Shown here in pieces: positions 44,301 through 52,098 of a stretch of DNA of 64,000 bases. This stretch comes from Fibrobacter sp. UWB2 (GTDB taxonomy: Bacteria; Fibrobacterota; Fibrobacteria; Fibrobacterales; Fibrobacteraceae), in the NCBI RefSeq assembly GCF_002210425.1, contig NZ_MWQK01000001.1, forward strand, positions 496,001 through 560,000, given 5' to 3'. The position numbers were made by a program, and so were the translations under genes. The notes beneath the pieces are model-generated. The model saw only the letters and a list, made by a program, of their open reading frames with translations, had not been told where the DNA came from and ran no database searches. Every line of letters starts with the position of its first letter. The first letter of the stretch is position 1.

Positions 44301-44923
44301 GTTTCATAGAGACGGACAGAACGGCGCACACTGCGCAAGTTGTCTTCGACACGTTCCATGTCCATCTGCACACGTTCGAGCTGGCGGCGCGTTTCCTTGC
44401 GCTGCTGTTTGTACTTGCTCACGCCTGCGGCTTCTTCAAAGAGCACTCGGCGGTCATCTGCCTTATCCGAAAGAACCGCCTTGATCATGTCGGCGTTCAT
44501 CTGCGAATACGTGCTGGAACCAAGACCCGAGTCAAAGAGCAAGGCGTGAACGTCACGCAGACGGCATTCTTGGTTATTGATGAGGTATTCGCCCGAACCA
44601 TCGCGGTGCACACGGCGCGTCACAATGACTTCGGAATAATCAGAAGCAAGCGTACCATCGCTATTATCAATGACGATAGAAACTTCGGCAAGACTCATGG
44701 CGGCACGTTCTTCGGTACCGCTAAAGATAACGTCTTGCATTTTACCCATACGCAAAGCGGCGGCTTTCTGTTCGCCAAGCACCCAGCGGATGGCGTCCGT
44801 AATATTGGACTTGCCACAGCCGTTCGGCCCAACAACAGCCGTAAGACCCTTCGTCGGGAAGTTAATTTCCGTTCTCTGCGCGAAGGATTTAAAACCAAAA
44901 ATCTTTAACTTAGTTATCTGCAC
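41369..44923 (-). CDS. smc: Chromosome segregation ATPase SMC
   Basis: 1184 residues with the full SMC layout: an N-terminal head with Walker A 'GPNGCGKSN' (residues 33-41), a coiled coil, a hinge around 510-680, a returning coiled coil, and a C-terminal head with signature 'LSGGEHALTA' and Walker B 'YCVLDEVDGPLDDANV'. The Walker B context reads DGPLDD where DAALDD or DAPLDD is common. SMC with ScpAB organises and separates daughter chromosomes. scpA and scpB are not in the window. The gene is flanked by inverted heptad repeats and ends at a strong terminator. Confidence 0.96.
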   Translation of the reverse strand: MQITKLKIFGFKSFAQRTEINFPTKGLTAVVGPNGCGKSNITDAIRWVLGEQKAAALRMGKMQDVIFSGTEERAAMSLAEVSIVIDNSDGTLASDYSEVIVTRRVHRDGSGEYLINNQECRLRDVHALLFDSGLGSSTYSQMNADMIKAVLSDKADDRRVLFEEAAGVSKYKQQRKETRRQLERVQMDMERVEDNLRSVRRSVRLYETQAEKVNAYKKLNTRLRELDLSVSLDKFEDYKEGLATLDSTTKRMNHEVESSKTQATELQAKIEEKKLAISEDENTYRDLERNVQAATIALNDLNNNIMRLRDSMAALESSNEKAQGEIERSEQKSQELSEEKARLEEEIAVLGSENDMDELNALLERERETLQVMRDKVDDLRTQSRELSNERLQATNRVNSLRGRFERMDAEVNMLQSNIAKWQTEIEGLDKQKSDAEANIAEIQAGIEDTNREIENLEEQRATREERLESERAELTEAQQKLQGLKNEEARLQSRIDVLQSVMNEGSDANRYLKENKANLIGGLVSERIEATPEYASSVEAALGEILDSVVVNGDSAVNEIVDALKSENVGKVLMSLVSSAAPAYDKPVNNPGVIGSLKDFVKTDDEVSPWLSGILSRYFVVDSLQTALNLAKEYRGENLNFVTADTIVRTSGLVSFGVSTSGALSRKNEIADAEALLEKVLGDISAGEENVDRLRELTEEDAQMLSSLVDEIREKRDSLRGGDASIRIHRNTVENCTRRLNQLNGEVTNAQNRIDAATQSKNSDAELAEAEAEVEKVEERYQTISDQLGENETMLREKEEDVRELERSAQDKTSRLKQNQNRVVAIADQMEFLDNTIRNRREEIEKNTVSIEKFETDCNKLADEAQVKDNALRELERNRDLARERYDLVSGDLEGWRDEVNRLRDDMIEKMKELNDVGRRQESLQNNLDRLRERITNEWTVDLDNPENVERVEYTQPEADREIRELRGKIKELGPININVMEDYEDEKKRLEEVEKQFDDLDRARASLDRTITKLDDIARQRYLDTFARIQKNFQFVFSKLFLNGETKMNLVERVDEMGKPMDILDADIEINVRPTGKKMRGIKALSGGEHALTATALLFAIYMEKPSPYCVLDEVDGPLDDANVGRFMALLREFSKQTLFIVVTHNKRTMAEADMLYGVTQEIKGISRIASVQLADATKFAI

Positions 44924-44952
44924 TGTAGCAAAATGTAGTAAAAAAGTAGGAA

Positions 44953-44973
44953 GTAGTCGGTAGGCCCTACTTC
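44953..44973. repeat. Heptad GTAG repeat on the 5' side of smc
   Basis: GTAGGAA/GTAGTCG/GTAGGCC, period 7, ending at the stop of the upstream lipoprotein gene. It is in inverted orientation to the tract at 41335. Confidence 0.55.
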
Positions 44974-45467
44974 AACTTAAATGCCACGTTTCCGTCTTCG
45001 TCTTGCGAGACAATGAGGTGCAGGCTGCCGCCTTCAAAGTCAAGGGTTGTTTCAGAATATACCATATGAACATGCCCTTCCTGACTGCAACCATTATCAT
45101 CTATTTCAAATACGTTCGGTTCGCCTTGTTTGGCTAAAGCATACACTCTAACGGGAGTGCTATAAGTTGCACAAAACTTACCTACACTTGCAAGCAACTT
45201 AGCATTCCACTTGTCAAAGCGAACTCTAACCTTAAACGTTCCGACCCAGTCTTCTTCGACGACGCGGCTCTTTTCGCCCGGTTCAACCGCATCGCGAATC
45301 CATGTATACACAGACTTTCCATCTTCAGAAATAATATCGACTCCAAGAATCGTAACATCGGTCTTGTTTTCGACCTGGAGCCTCGTCGTCGTATCCGTAA
45401 ACACATGGCTCATGCAAGCCGTCAGAGAGATTGCAACCAGACAAAGGAATAAACGTAAATACTTCAT
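44967..45467 (-). CDS. Hypothetical lipoprotein of the AlgI operon
   Basis: 166 residues. MKYLRLFLCLVAISLTAC is a lipoprotein signal. The mature chain is a small beta-rich domain ('RLQVENKTDVTILGVDIISEDGKSVYTWIRDAVEPGEKS', 'EGGSLHLIVSQDEDGNVAFKLK') with one possible disulfide pair. No family recognised. Its ATG overlaps the previous stop by one base (TAATG), so it is translated together with the barrel-like protein upstream. It is the last gene of the MBOAT operon, 43 bases before smc. Confidence 0.75.
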   Translation of the reverse strand: MKYLRLFLCLVAISLTACMSHVFTDTTTRLQVENKTDVTILGVDIISEDGKSVYTWIRDAVEPGEKSRVVEEDWVGTFKVRVRFDKWNAKLLASVGKFCATYSTPVRVYALAKQGEPNVFEIDDNGCSQEGHVHMVYSETTLDFEGGSLHLIVSQDEDGNVAFKLK

Positions 45468-46696
45468 TAGTTGCCTCCCTGAGTTGCAGAACCATCGACC
45501 TTTTCGTAGCGAATACCCTTCGCCTCAATCACCTTATTGCCCTGAGCATCAATCGACGTGCTACCCAAATTTTGCTGTTCAGCACGAGCCTTCAAGATTT
45601 TTTTCAAATCAGGCTTGTGTTCAGTTGTTACCATCGGAGCAGGTTGAGAGGCTCCGCGCCCAAAATGGTCTCTACCGATTTTACCCATGCTCACCTTGAT
45701 TTCTGCAATTAACGTGCCCTTGGCATGGAACATGTTCTCGTAGTCAAACACGGTATTGTAGCCCAAGCGGAGGAAGAACAAATCTATAGCGCCACCCCAG
45801 AGCAAATCCTTGGCGCCAGAACGTTCTTGACGGCGCAAGCAAGAAGCCTCAATACCTAACAAACGAGATGGAACCGGATAAAATTTCAATGCTGCAGAAC
45901 GGAAACCATCATCCGGAAAATCGAACGACACATCCGCATACAAAACTTGTTCATAAAGATTTTGTTCCCAATTCAAACGTACAAAGTTATCGTCATCGCC
46001 ATTCGTCTTGCGTCTGTAAATTGTGGCGCTCAAATTCGGCAAGAAAGTCTTGTAACCGCTAGAAACACCGCCATAAAGCGAGCGAGATTCCAAGTCAAGC
46101 GAGAGGCGGATCGTCTGGAACGTATTGCGATAGAAGCTCGCCTGCAAGCTCACGTTTTTGTAACGCGCATGAGCCCAGTAGAACAGCAAGGAATCCGACT
46201 CGTTCGGATAAACTTTATGGCTCGCCAGTTCAAGATTCTGGTGCTGCAAGCCGAGCGCTGCCGTAACATCATATTTCGTATTCGTGTACGAAAAGCCCCA
46301 CGTAAATGATGATGAAATATGCGCGAAATCGCCATAATGCGGGAAGAAGAAAAAGTCCTGCGCATCCCAACCCACGCGGTCAAACCAAGTGAGGAATCCC
46401 AAATGAGATACAGAATCCAGCGCCCAGCTCCCGAAAATGCCATAATGATGCCTAAACGCAAAACCATCATGAACACCATACTTGCTCTTTAACTGCAACT
46501 GTTCGGACGAAGGCGTGTAGGTGTAGCCGATATCGACAAAGCCACCTCGCCCACCACGCATCACAAGACCGATATCACGAAGTTGACGGTCACGCATCAC
46601 AAGTCCACTCTGAGTCAGCGCCTCTGTCGGAATCGGATCTGCAAAGGCAACACCCGCCACCATAGCGAGCAAGAGAAGTATTTTACCGATTTTCAT
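45467..46696 (-). CDS. Exported beta-barrel-like protein of the AlgI operon
   Basis: 409 residues with a cleavable signal peptide (MKIGKILLLLAMVAGVAFA). Many alternating aromatic strands ('SFTWGFSYTNTKYDVTAALGLQHQNLEL', 'RSLYGGVSSGYKTFLPNLSATIYRRK') suggest an outer-membrane barrel of about 12-14 strands. A polar tail (about 345-409, with 'LKKILKARAEQQNLG') follows the last strands. No family recognised. It starts 2 bases after the AlgI stop and overlaps the next lipoprotein gene. Confidence 0.75.
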   Translation of the reverse strand: MKIGKILLLLAMVAGVAFADPIPTEALTQSGLVMRDRQLRDIGLVMRGGRGGFVDIGYTYTPSSEQLQLKSKYGVHDGFAFRHHYGIFGSWALDSVSHLGFLTWFDRVGWDAQDFFFFPHYGDFAHISSSFTWGFSYTNTKYDVTAALGLQHQNLELASHKVYPNESDSLLFYWAHARYKNVSLQASFYRNTFQTIRLSLDLESRSLYGGVSSGYKTFLPNLSATIYRRKTNGDDDNFVRLNWEQNLYEQVLYADVSFDFPDDGFRSAALKFYPVPSRLLGIEASCLRRQERSGAKDLLWGGAIDLFFLRLGYNTVFDYENMFHAKGTLIAEIKVSMGKIGRDHFGRGASQPAPMVTTEHKPDLKKILKARAEQQNLGSTSIDAQGNKVIEAKGIRYEKVDGSATQGGN

Positions 46697-46698
46697 AA

Positions 46699-48117
46699 CT
46701 AGAACTGGAAATAAAGGAACGGATTGTAGCTCTGGGTAAAGAGCGCAAGCGTTGCAAGGATGAAAAGCCCAAGCACGACAAGCGATTTTTTGAACGAGAC
46801 GTCAACGCACCAATCGTAGCTGCGGAACTTCCAGAACGAGAAGAGCCCTGCAAGCAGCATGAAAGTGACGCATGTCGGCGTGAAAATTTCAGTAGACAAA
46901 ATCACGTCGGAAGCAGCCGTTGCGCCAAGCCCAAGCATATTCTTCCACATGCGGACGGCATCGCCAATAGAATCCGCACGGAAAAGCACCCAGCCAAAGA
47001 GCACAATCACCTGAGTCAAAAGGATTTGCACCACGCGAGGAGCCTTGTAGTACCAAGCGTTCTTGTTGTTCGCACGTTCGACAATCATGAAGAAGGCGTG
47101 ATAAAGGCCCCAGCACACAAACGTCCAGTTTGCACCATGCCAAACGCCACTCACGAACATCACGAGGAAAAGGTTGAAGTACATGCGACCCGTCGGCACG
47201 CGGTTACCGCCCAGCGGAATGTACAGGTAATCGCGGAACCAGCTCGTGAGGGAAATGTGCCAGCGTTTCCAGAAGTCCGTAATGCTAATCGAGCGGTACG
47301 GGCCGTTGAAGTTGCGCGGGAAATGGAACCCGAGCATAAGGCCAAGACCAATCGCCATATTAGAATAGGCCGAGAAGTCAAAGTAAATCTGGAACATGTA
47401 GGCAAGCGAGCCCCACCAGCTATTGATGACGCCTGGAGCATCGGCCGCAAAAACGCGGTCAGCGATAATGCCCACTTGGTTTGCAAGGAAGATTTTTTCG
47501 GCAAAACCAAAGCAGAAGAACAAAATACCGCGCACAAAGTTTTCGAGCGTATGCGTGCGGGTTTCAAGTTCTTCGGCAACCGTATTGTAACGCACAATCG
47601 GGCCCGCCACAAGCTGCGGGAAAAGCGCCACGTAGCATGCGAATGTCGCAAAGTTCTTGACCGGAGGTGCCGTACCGCGCCACACGTCAATCGCGTAACT
47701 CATGGACTGGAACGAGTAGAACGAAATACCCACCGGCAAAAGGACCGTCATAATAGAGAACGGTTCACAGCCGAGCATGGTCGCAAAATCGTTCACGATT
47801 CCCATGCCGAACATGTAATACTTGAAGAATCCAAGTGCACCGAGATTTACCGCAATCGCCGTACCGAGCGCAAAATTCCGCTGGAACTTGCTTGCGTCAG
47901 GCGCCGAGATGAACCGCCCCGCCACGTACACCACGAGCGTACAGCCGAACATGAGGAACACGAGCCACGGTTCGAGCCAACCATAAAAGATATAGCTGAA
48001 GATGGTGATGAACAAATTCAAGAACGAGTGTTTGGCCCCGAGCTTGAAGAGAACAAAGTAGCCGACCAAGAACGTCGGCAAGAAATAGAAAAGGAAAATC
48101 TGGGAAGAGAAGACCAT
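46699..48117 (-). CDS. MBOAT O-acyltransferase (AlgI/DltB family)
   Basis: 472 residues with about ten membrane segments. The start 'MVFSSQIFLFYFLP' and the core 'FYSFQSMSYAIDVWRG', 'DFWKRWHISLTSWFRDYLYIPLGGNR' and 'MFVSGVWHGANWTFVCWGLYHA' are typical, with the catalytic His in 'GVWHGANW'. AlgI-like proteins move acetyl groups across the membrane for O-acetylation of alginate, cellulose or peptidoglycan. The usual partner (AlgJ/AlgX/PatB-like SGNH transferase) is not adjacent; the exported proteins on both sides may stand in its place. Confidence 0.9.
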   Translation of the reverse strand: MVFSSQIFLFYFLPTFLVGYFVLFKLGAKHSFLNLFITIFSYIFYGWLEPWLVFLMFGCTLVVYVAGRFISAPDASKFQRNFALGTAIAVNLGALGFFKYYMFGMGIVNDFATMLGCEPFSIMTVLLPVGISFYSFQSMSYAIDVWRGTAPPVKNFATFACYVALFPQLVAGPIVRYNTVAEELETRTHTLENFVRGILFFCFGFAEKIFLANQVGIIADRVFAADAPGVINSWWGSLAYMFQIYFDFSAYSNMAIGLGLMLGFHFPRNFNGPYRSISITDFWKRWHISLTSWFRDYLYIPLGGNRVPTGRMYFNLFLVMFVSGVWHGANWTFVCWGLYHAFFMIVERANNKNAWYYKAPRVVQILLTQVIVLFGWVLFRADSIGDAVRMWKNMLGLGATAASDVILSTEIFTPTCVTFMLLAGLFSFWKFRSYDWCVDVSFKKSLVVLGLFILATLALFTQSYNPFLYFQF

Positions 48118-48120
48118 TAA

Positions 48121-48522
48121 TTACTCATTCACTTCAATTGCGAGGTAGCGCGGAGATTCGTCGTCAAAGTATTCATCTTCAACAGCGCCGTCCCAGTTGC
48201 CTTCGAGCGGAATGAGCTTGAGCGTGTATTTGGACTTGGCCTTGAATTCGCCAACGTTGCCCTTGGACTTGTCGGCCATCTTGTCCTTGACCTTGCCACG
48301 GGCGATGAGCGGGTTATAAACGCCCACGAGAACTTCCTTGGCGTCGAGCTTGCCCGAAACGACCTTTTGGACCTTGTACTTAAATACGTAGACATAGCTG
48401 TACAGGTCATTGCTCGGCATTTTGCCCGGAATTTCGGTCAAACGCCCTTCAATGGTGATCGGGTCGGCGGCGAACACGAAGGCGGCCGCGAGGAACAGAG
48501 AAAGTATGATTTTCTTAAGCAT
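48121..48522 (-). CDS. Small secreted protein, first gene of the AlgI operon
   Basis: 133 residues from the ATG at 48520-48522. A longer frame reads through a REP-like palindrome ('SFPRKRES') and is not credible. The signal peptide MLKKIILSLFLAAAFVFA is followed by a compact domain ('ITIEGRLTEIPGKMPSNDLYSYVYVFKYKVQKVVSGKL', 'VGVYNPLIARGKVKD', 'SKYTLKLIPLEGNWDGAVEDEYFDDE'). The pattern is OB-fold-like. No family recognised. It ends 3 bases before the AlgI start, so it is very probably part of the same acylation pathway. Confidence 0.75.
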   Translation of the reverse strand: MLKKIILSLFLAAAFVFAADPITIEGRLTEIPGKMPSNDLYSYVYVFKYKVQKVVSGKLDAKEVLVGVYNPLIARGKVKDKMADKSKGNVGEFKAKSKYTLKLIPLEGNWDGAVEDEYFDDESPRYLAIEVNE

Positions 48523-48889
48523 AAGATTAAAATAGTAAAAAAAACGCGGGATGCCCACAAAACGAGAGGGAGATTCCCGCTTTCGCGGGAATGACAAAGC
48601 CAGCAAGTGCAATTAGGCAAATTACAAATATTTTCACAGCAACGTCTTACAAAAACCAATTTTACACCAAATTTTATTAGTTTTTACTTTATTCAAAGTG
48701 TAATTTTTCAAAATTTAACGAAAAATTTTCAATTTTCACACCAAAACAGGTCGTTTCAAAATAAAATTTCACTAAAAATTTCAAAAATTTTAGTAAAAGT
48801 CGGGTTTTACCTCTTGCCACCCTCAAAAATTACTCCTATATTTCAGCCCATCTAAATTTTCATCTACTCTTTAAAAGACAGGATAAATT
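48523..48889. other. Divergent intergenic region: REP-like palindrome and ilvB upstream DNA
   Basis: 367 bases. A perfect palindrome ATTCCCGC-TTTC-GCGGGAAT, followed by GACAAAGC, sits at 48573-48600. From 48600 to 48810 the DNA is extremely AT-rich with oligo-A and oligo-T runs, which fits an UP-element-like or bent region before the ilvB promoter. No leader peptide or attenuator was seen. Confidence 0.6.
48814..48842 (+). promoter_or_regulatory. Sigma70-type promoter of ilvBN
   Basis: TTGCCA (48814-48819), 17-base spacer, TATATT (48837-48842). The expected start would leave a leader of about 40 bases before the ilvB ATG at 48890, which has AGGA 7 bases upstream. Confidence 0.7.
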
Positions 48890-50608
48890 ATGGCAAATAA
48901 GACCTTAAGTGGTGCCGAAGTGATTATCGAATGCCTCAAGCGTGAAGGCGTTGATACAATTTTCGGCTATCCCGGTGGATCGGCCATTCCGATGTTCGAT
49001 GCCATCCTCGACTCCAGCATCAAAGTTGTGCTCAGCCGTCATGAACAGGGCGCAACCCACATGGCTGACGGTTATGCCCGCCAGACCGGTAAGGTCGGTG
49101 TAGCTCTTGTCACTAGCGGTCCGGGTGCAACGAACACGTTTACAGGTATTTATACAGCTCTCATGGATTCTAGCCCGATCGTCGTGCTCACGGCACAGAC
49201 GACGACTCCGAACTTGGGCAAGGACGCTTTCCAGGAATGCGATACTAGCGGTATGACTTTTGCAACCGTGAAGCATTCTTACTTGGTGAAGGACACGAAC
49301 GACCTCCCGCGCGTGATGAAGGAAGCTTTCCACATTGCACGTTCTGGCCGTCCGGGCCCGGTGCTTATCGACCTCCCGAAGGACGTGACTGCAGGCCCCT
49401 GCACCGCTCCGTTCACGGACCAGATGGACCTTCCGGGTTACAAGATCCCGACCTACGCTTCTACTGAAAGCGTCGAAAAGGCCGCGGAATACCTCAAGAA
49501 TTCTAAGAAGCCGCTTTTGCTCGTGGGCCATGGTGCCATGATTTCTGGCGCACACCGCCAGGTGAAGGAACTCGCCGAAAAGCTCGGCGCTCCGGTTTGC
49601 TGCACAATGCTTGGCCTCGGTGCATTCCCGACCGACCACGAACTTTCTCTCGGCATGCTCGGCATGCACGGTACAATTTACGCCAACAAGGCTGTCCTCG
49701 AATGCGACTTGATCCTTTCGATCGGTAGCCGTTGGGACGACCGCATTACCGGTAAGCTCAGCGAATTCTGCAAGAACGCCGTGAAGATGCACATCGACAT
49801 CGACCCTGCCGAAGAAGGCAAGGTGTTGCAGCCGGATGTGTTCATGTGCGGTGACGCGAAGCTCGTCCTGGAACAGCTCCTCCCGATGGTGAACAAGCTT
49901 GATACCGCTGACTGGATCAAGACTTGCCAGACTTGGAAGAAGCGCTACCCGCTTACCTACGCCAAGCAGGGCGGCCTCCGTATGCAGCACATCGTTGCTA
50001 CCGTGAGCGAACTTACGCAGGGCAAGGCTATTGTTACTACAGACGTGGGCCAGCACCAGATGTGGGTTGCTCAGTTCTTCCACATCAACTATCCGCGTCA
50101 GCTCCACTCCAGCGGTGGCGCAGGCACGATGGGCTTTGGCTTCCCGGCTGCTATCGGTGCCGCATTCGGCAACGAAACCGGCTGGCCGGTTTGCAGCTTC
50201 AGCGGTGACGGTGGTTTCCAGATGACCGAAGCAGAACTTGCAACGGCAGCCATCCACAAGCTCCCCATCAAGATTTTCGTGATGGACAACAAGTACCTCG
50301 GCATGGTGCGCCAGTGGCAGGAACTCTTCTATGACCACCGCTACTCCAGCGTTGACATGAGAGGCAACCCGGACTTCGTGAAGCTCGCTGAAGCTTACGG
50401 CATCCCGGGTCTGCGTATCAAGCGCCCGGCCGATGCTGAGCGCGTGATCCAGAAGGCTTTGGACTACAACGACGGCCCGATTCTCATCCACTGCGAATGC
50501 GAAAAGGAAGACAACGTGTTCCCGATGATTCCGGCAGGCGCTCCGATCACAAGCATGATCACCGAACAGCCGAAGACGCAGCTCGAAAAACCCACCGGAT
50601 CGACGTAA
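48890..50608 (+). CDS. ilvB: Acetolactate synthase, large (catalytic) subunit
   Basis: 572 residues. N-terminal domain with 'VDTIFGYPGGSAIPMFDAI' and the catalytic Glu in 'SRHEQGATHMADGYAR'. Central FAD-binding region 'GHGAMISGAHRQVKELAEKLGAPV'. C-terminal thiamine-diphosphate site 'FSGDGGFQMTEAELATAAIHKLPIKIFVMDNKYLGMVRQWQ' with the GDG...N metal motif. It makes acetolactate from two pyruvates, or acetohydroxybutyrate from pyruvate plus 2-oxobutyrate, for valine, leucine and isoleucine. Codon use is strongly biased (AAG, CTC, GGC), as in highly expressed genes. Confidence 0.96.
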   Translation: MANKTLSGAEVIIECLKREGVDTIFGYPGGSAIPMFDAILDSSIKVVLSRHEQGATHMADGYARQTGKVGVALVTSGPGATNTFTGIYTALMDSSPIVVLTAQTTTPNLGKDAFQECDTSGMTFATVKHSYLVKDTNDLPRVMKEAFHIARSGRPGPVLIDLPKDVTAGPCTAPFTDQMDLPGYKIPTYASTESVEKAAEYLKNSKKPLLLVGHGAMISGAHRQVKELAEKLGAPVCCTMLGLGAFPTDHELSLGMLGMHGTIYANKAVLECDLILSIGSRWDDRITGKLSEFCKNAVKMHIDIDPAEEGKVLQPDVFMCGDAKLVLEQLLPMVNKLDTADWIKTCQTWKKRYPLTYAKQGGLRMQHIVATVSELTQGKAIVTTDVGQHQMWVAQFFHINYPRQLHSSGGAGTMGFGFPAAIGAAFGNETGWPVCSFSGDGGFQMTEAELATAAIHKLPIKIFVMDNKYLGMVRQWQELFYDHRYSSVDMRGNPDFVKLAEAYGIPGLRIKRPADAERVIQKALDYNDGPILIHCECEKEDNVFPMIPAGAPITSMITEQPKTQLEKPTGST

Positions 50609-50623
50609 TAGGAGAATTTGAAA

Positions 50624-51118
50624 ATGAAAGATATTGCACATTCTATTAGCTTGTTAGTAGCAAACCGCCCGGGCGTGCTCGTGCGTATTGCACTCGTGTT
50701 CTCCCGCCGTGGCTACAACATCGATTCTCTCGTCGTCTCCCCCACGCTCGACCCGAACTTCAGCCGCATGAACATCATCGCTCACGGCAATCCCGAAATC
50801 TTGATGCAAATCATCAAGCAGCTCGAAAAGCTCGTGGACGTGGTTCAGGCAAAGGACCATACCGGTACGGACGCTGTGGAAAAGGAACTCGCCCTCATCA
50901 AGGTTCGTTGCACTGCAGAACAGCGCACCGAAATCTTGCAGCTTTGCGACCATTTCCATGCCAACACGGTAGATATGACGATGACTTCCATGATTATCCA
51001 GATTACGGGCAACAGCCAGAAGGTCGATACCCTCAAGAGCTTGTTGCAGAAGTTCGAAATCGTGGAATACATCCGCACGGGCAAGGTCATCATGCTCCGC
51101 GGTGAAGACAAGACCTAA
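50624..51118 (+). CDS. ilvN: Acetolactate synthase, small (regulatory) subunit
   Basis: 164 residues from the ATG at 50624, with GGAGAA 9 bases upstream; a TTG two codons earlier is less likely. The N-terminal ACT domain reads 'HSISLLVANRPGVLVRIALVFSRRGYNIDSLVV', followed by the IlvH-type C-terminal domain 'ELALIKVRCTAEQRTEILQL' and 'FEIVEYIRTGKVIMLRGE'. It stimulates IlvB and gives valine feedback inhibition. It lies 15 bases after ilvB. Confidence 0.95.
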   Translation: MKDIAHSISLLVANRPGVLVRIALVFSRRGYNIDSLVVSPTLDPNFSRMNIIAHGNPEILMQIIKQLEKLVDVVQAKDHTGTDAVEKELALIKVRCTAEQRTEILQLCDHFHANTVDMTMTSMIIQITGNSQKVDTLKSLLQKFEIVEYIRTGKVIMLRGEDKT

Positions 51119-51361
51119 GCGACCGCTCGGCTCTAAACGCAGAAATAAACCTCCGTCAGAGCCTCGCTCTCGCAAAAGCGTGCAAAACGAGTGTCGCAAA
51201 ATTATGCTTGCATAATTTTATGACCGAGTAAAGCCGCGGACGCCAAAGGCGTCAACCGCCCTCGGTTAATACCGAGGGCTTTGTTGCTCACGGACGAAAG
51301 CATTACATTCGCAGAAGTTAGTAGTTTAGCTTAAAGACGCTCGGGAAACCGGGCGTTTTTT
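51119..51361 (+). other. Structured region after ilvN with five hairpins, including core copy A of the two-hairpin element
   Basis: No gene is supported here. Copy A of the element seen at tmRNA runs from GAGTG (51189-51193), through stem AAAATTATG/CATAATTTT (51198-51219) and CCGAG (51224-51228), to stem GACGCC/GGCGTC (51239-51253). It is followed by a perfect 9-bp stem GCCCTCGGT/ACCGAGGGC (51258-51279, loop TAAT) and a terminator at 51337-51361. It could be an ilv 3' UTR or a separate small RNA. Confidence 0.55.
51337..51361 (+). terminator. Rho-independent terminator
   Basis: ACGCTCGG (51337-51344), loop GAAA, CCGGGCGT (51349-51356), then TTTTT. It closes the ilvBN transcript or a small RNA in front of it. 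Confidence 0.85.
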
Positions 51362-51430
51362 CGTTTGCCCCCTCTATATGCAACGGATGCAACAAAAACG
51401 TTCAGTGCCGATCACAAAAAAGGCCCCAAA

Positions 51431-51461
51431 TTACACTTTATATTCCAAAACAAACTATATT
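51431..51461 (+). promoter_or_regulatory. Possible promoter of the radical-SAM/lipoprotein operon
   Basis: TTACAC at 51431-51436 and TATATT at 51456-51461 are 19 bases apart, slightly long. TATATT is also the -10 box of the ilvB and tmRNA promoters in this window. A strong AGGAGG lies 9 bases before the ATG at 51496. Confidence 0.35.
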
Positions 51462-51495
51462 AAGATGGTGTAAGGATGTAAGGAGGAAAATTTTT

Positions 51496-52074
51496 ATGAA
51501 AATCGAGAAAAAGAAAGTTACCGGTAATTCACGTTTATCGAGCGCCACCAAAGCTGGGGTCGCCTCGTTGCTTGGCATGTCCGCCGTTTTGATGAGCGGT
51601 TGTTTAGGCGACGCCGAAAGCGGTCAAGTCATCGGCCCAGTTGAACCAGATAACAATAATCCGAACAGCAGCGACGCTTCCGAGACCCCGGAAATACAGT
51701 CTAGTTCTTCTATAGTCGATATTCCGCTGAGCCACGAACGCCTCAGCAGCGAAGCCGTCGAAACACTTTCGTCTTCATCTGTACAATCGCCGAGCAGTTC
51801 TTCTGTTGCGCCAATTCAAAGCAGTTCCTCAGAAAAGACGGTCAGCAGCTCGTCCGAAAGCTCCAGCAGCACATTTGTGGAAAAGCCCCGCAGTTCATCG
51901 AGTGTTAAGGAAGAATCCAGCAGCTCCACAGAAGTCGTCCCACCATGGGTCGGTCCAGGACGCAATTGCAATTATATTGACTCCATGGGCGTCAACGTCA
52001 TTATGTGCCATGACGACGATGATTTCCCGCTAGTGAGCATGGTTTCGACTTACGAGATGTTCGACAACGCATAA
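51496..52074 (+). CDS. Ser-rich lipoprotein, candidate precursor substrate 1 of the radical SAM system
   Basis: 192 residues. The N-terminus 'MKIEKKKVTGNSRLSSATKAG' leads into a lipoprotein signal ending 'VLMSGC'. The middle (about 45-155) is a Ser/Pro/Glu linker with many SSSS runs and the block 'ERLSSEAVETLSSSS'. The short end holds two Cys (C-x12-C) and finishes 'SMVSTYEMFDNA'. Leader, linker block and C-terminal motif are shared with the next gene, yet the linkers differ, which suggests selection on the two ends. The protein has no catalytic domain. A role as a peptide substrate displayed on the surface and modified by the SPASM enzyme is inference. It is the first gene of a three-gene operon. 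Confidence 0.8.
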   Translation: MKIEKKKVTGNSRLSSATKAGVASLLGMSAVLMSGCLGDAESGQVIGPVEPDNNNPNSSDASETPEIQSSSSIVDIPLSHERLSSEAVETLSSSSVQSPSSSSVAPIQSSSSEKTVSSSSESSSSTFVEKPRSSSSVKEESSSSTEVVPPWVGPGRNCNYIDSMGVNVIMCHDDDDFPLVSMVSTYEMFDNA

Positions 52075-52098
52075 AATTTGCAAGCGCTAGGTGTAACC

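Noticed and set aside
48121-48612. N-terminal extension of the small secreted protein (MHLLALSFPRKRES...)
   Set aside because: The extension is the translation of a REP-like palindrome. The signal peptide starts at 48522.
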